The translations under genes were made by a program, and so were the position numbers. DNA of 14,749 bases from CAXQRU01 sp964226685 (lineage in GTDB: Bacteria; Pseudomonadota; Gammaproteobacteria; Pseudomonadales; Cellvibrionaceae), in contig CAXQRU010000080.1 of NCBI GenBank assembly GCA_964226685.1, positions 1 through 14,749 on the forward strand. The letters are read 5' to 3'. Of this stretch, positions 13,221 through 14,749 are shown piece by piece (the stretch's first letter is position 1; every line of letters starts with the position of its first letter). The notes under the pieces are model-generated. The model did no database searches, was not told the origin of the DNA, and worked only from the letters and a program-made list of their open reading frames with translations.

Positions 13221-14686
13221 ATGGATATAGCTATTGTTGGTGCCAGTTGCCGCTTTGCCAAAGCTAAAGATATTGATTCATTTTGGAATAATATCGTCAG
13301 CCAAAAAAACTGCATTCGTTCAACCCCAGCATCTCGTTGGGTGAGCGATAGTAATTTCAGCCAATGGGCTGGATTTATCGATGATGTGGATTGCTTTGAT
13401 GCCGATTTTTTTGGGATTTCGGCCAGAGAAGCAAAGTTTATCGATCCGCAGCAGCGAATAGCCCTTGAGTCTTCTTGGCATTGCTTAGAAAATGCGGGTT
13501 ACCAGCCCAAGTCATTATCTGGGAAAGATATTGGTGTATTTTTAGCAACGGCAGGTGTCGATTACAAAGAATTAGTTGAAAAAAAAGGAACGACAGATGC
13601 TTATGAAGCAACAGGGATTCATAACTCTATTGCCGCAAACAGAATCTCCTATTTTTATGATTGGCGAGGGCCAAGTGTAGTTATTGATACCGCATGCTCT
13701 AGTTCCTTGGTTGCAATTAATTACGCCATCCAAGCCATAGAAACTGAAGAATGTCACTCAGCTTTAGTTGGTGGTGTGAATTTATTGTTGACCCCAACCA
13801 CCTTCGAGCGATTTGGGCAGATGGGTATGCTATCGTCATCAGGACAATGTTATGCATTTGATGAGAGGGCTAATGGTTATGTGCGAGGGGAGGGTGTCGC
13901 TTTTGTCTATTTGAAGTCGCTAGATCAAGCCGTGGCCGACAAGGATAATGTCCTGGGTATTATAAAAGCAATAGCTATAAACCATGGTGGCGCAGCCAAT
14001 ACATTGACATCGCCAAACGCGATCGCTCAATCTAAAGTGATTAAAAAAGCTCTAAACAAGGCTAATATAGACCCATCTACCATTACTTACATTGAAACAC
14101 ATGGTACTGGTACTCCCTTAGGGGACCCAATAGAAATTGCTGGTCTAAAGCGCGCATTCAGGAGATCCAAATTTCCATTATCTGAAAATTTTTGTGCATT
14201 AGGTAGCGTGAAAACCAATATCGGGCATTTAGAGCCTGCAGCCGGTATGGCTTCAGTCATTAAGGTATTGTTGGCGTTGAAGCACAAGCAAATACCGCCA
14301 AATGCAAATTTCCAAACAGCGAACCCAAAGTTAAACATTGAAAACTCCCCCTTTTATATTGCCAATCAATTACAAGCATGGGAACCAATAAAGAATGAAG
14401 AAGGATGTTGTCTACCGCTAAGAGCTGGAATAAGTTCCTTCGGGTTTGGAGGTGTTAATGGTCATCTAATTATTGAAGAGCCTGTCGATGTTAAGAGTGG
14501 AGATTCAACCACTAAAAGATGCCCACTACCATTATACTCGTTTGATAAGAAAGCCTATTGGTATGATGATGAAAGTCATATTTCAGAATGTCAATTATCA
14601 GAAGTGTTGGAAGAATATTTACTCGATCATCAATTGGGTGCTCACTCAATGATGCCAGCCGCTGCTTATCTTTCACTAATGGTTGC
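13221..14686 (+). CDS. Trans-AT-type polyketide synthase, N-terminal KS-DH part (3' end missing)
   Basis: The ATG at 13221 gives MDIAIVGASCRFA, the normal start of a ketosynthase; a TTG at 13176 would add 15 atypical residues and is rejected. The KS (about 1-430) has its full catalytic set: Cys159 in DTACSSSL, His294 in ETHGTGTPLGDP and His336 in NIGHLEPAAG, at canonical spacing, so it can condense acyl chains. A short linker (PLPLYSFDKKAYW) follows. Then the beginning of a dehydratase appears, with LLDHQLGAHSMMPAAAYL and catalytic His470 (Ala replaces the usual Gly of HxxxGxxxxP). No acyltransferase lies between KS and DH, and the NHGGAANTLTSPN and FGQMGMLSSSGQCYAFDERA signatures resemble trans-AT KS domains. 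The gene has 488 genuine codons. The last residues DRKSVV and the stop are adapter-encoded. Product unknown. Confidence 0.93.
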
Positions 14687-14749
14687 AGATCGGAAGAGCG
14701 TCGTGTAGGGAAAGAGTGTATAAGCTGGTGTAGATCTCGGTGGTCGCCG
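14687..14749. other. Illumina TruSeq dual-index adapter (artefact, not genomic)
   Basis: AGATCGGAAGAGCGTCGTGT begins at 14687 and continues as the known adapter through AGAGTGT (14719). An 8-base index ATAAGCTG (14720-14727) follows, and then GTGTAGATCTCGGTGGTCGC onward (14728-14749). This is the reverse complement of the universal i5 adapter. The stop codon at 14706-14708 lies inside it. Confidence 0.98.

Noticed and set aside
14687..14708. Natural C terminus and stop codon of the PKS protein
   Set aside because: These bases are sequencing adapter, so the stop is an artefact.
1..14749. CRISPR array or toxin-antitoxin pair
   Set aside because: The only regular repeats are the in-frame 282-bp adhesin units, and no spaced short repeats or TA-like gene pair are visible.

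Overview
This 14.7-kb window is the terminal part of a contig from a gammaproteobacterium, probably marine or host-associated. The gene order alaS-lysC-csrA-tRNA-Ser(GCU) is a gammaproteobacterial core arrangement. The giant type I-secreted tandem-repeat adhesin, the PilZ protein and the trans-AT-type polyketide synthase fit a marine or surface-associated lifestyle. I cannot name a genus. Both ends are artificial. The left edge cuts through near-identical repeats of the adhesin gene. The last 63 bases (14687-14749) are not biological: they match the Illumina TruSeq dual-index adapter, including an 8-base index, so the contig ends in adapter read-through and the apparent stop codon of the last gene is false.

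Layout: (1) 1-2625, C-terminal part of a tandem-95/RTX adhesin. (2) 2721-3256, two small genes, Trm112-like and HIT. (3) 3261-7492, a strong sigma70-like promoter, then alaS, lysC and csrA. lysC has an internal start with its own Shine-Dalgarno, suggesting a separate regulatory beta subunit. (4) 7644-7733, tRNA-Ser(GCU) with its promoter and terminator. (5) 7735-10526, an accessory cassette bounded on the right by a 17-bp exact copy of the tRNA-Ser 3' end. It holds a TetR-family regulator that has lost its N-terminal DNA-binding half, an intact 18-bp palindromic operator-like site, and a tightly spaced four-gene operon (SDR oxidoreductase, 54-residue Cys-rich protein, AhpD-like protein, double cupin). 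(6) 10545-11094, a decay zone with the 5' end of an IS1182-type transposase and the 3' end of a glutaminase gene. (7) 11271-13061, a PilZ-domain protein and a DUF1835 protein. (8) 13221-14686, the start of a polyketide synthase: a ketosynthase with an intact Cys-His-His set followed directly by a dehydratase, with no acyltransferase, as in trans-AT assembly lines.

The core genes do translation (alaS), aspartate-family amino-acid synthesis (lysC) and post-transcriptional control (csrA). The cassette looks like a self-contained redox or detoxification operon whose repressor is broken, so it may be constitutive. The most promising leads are the tRNA-bracketed cassette with its Cys-rich small protein and the truncated PKS. 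None of the family calls could be checked against a database here.
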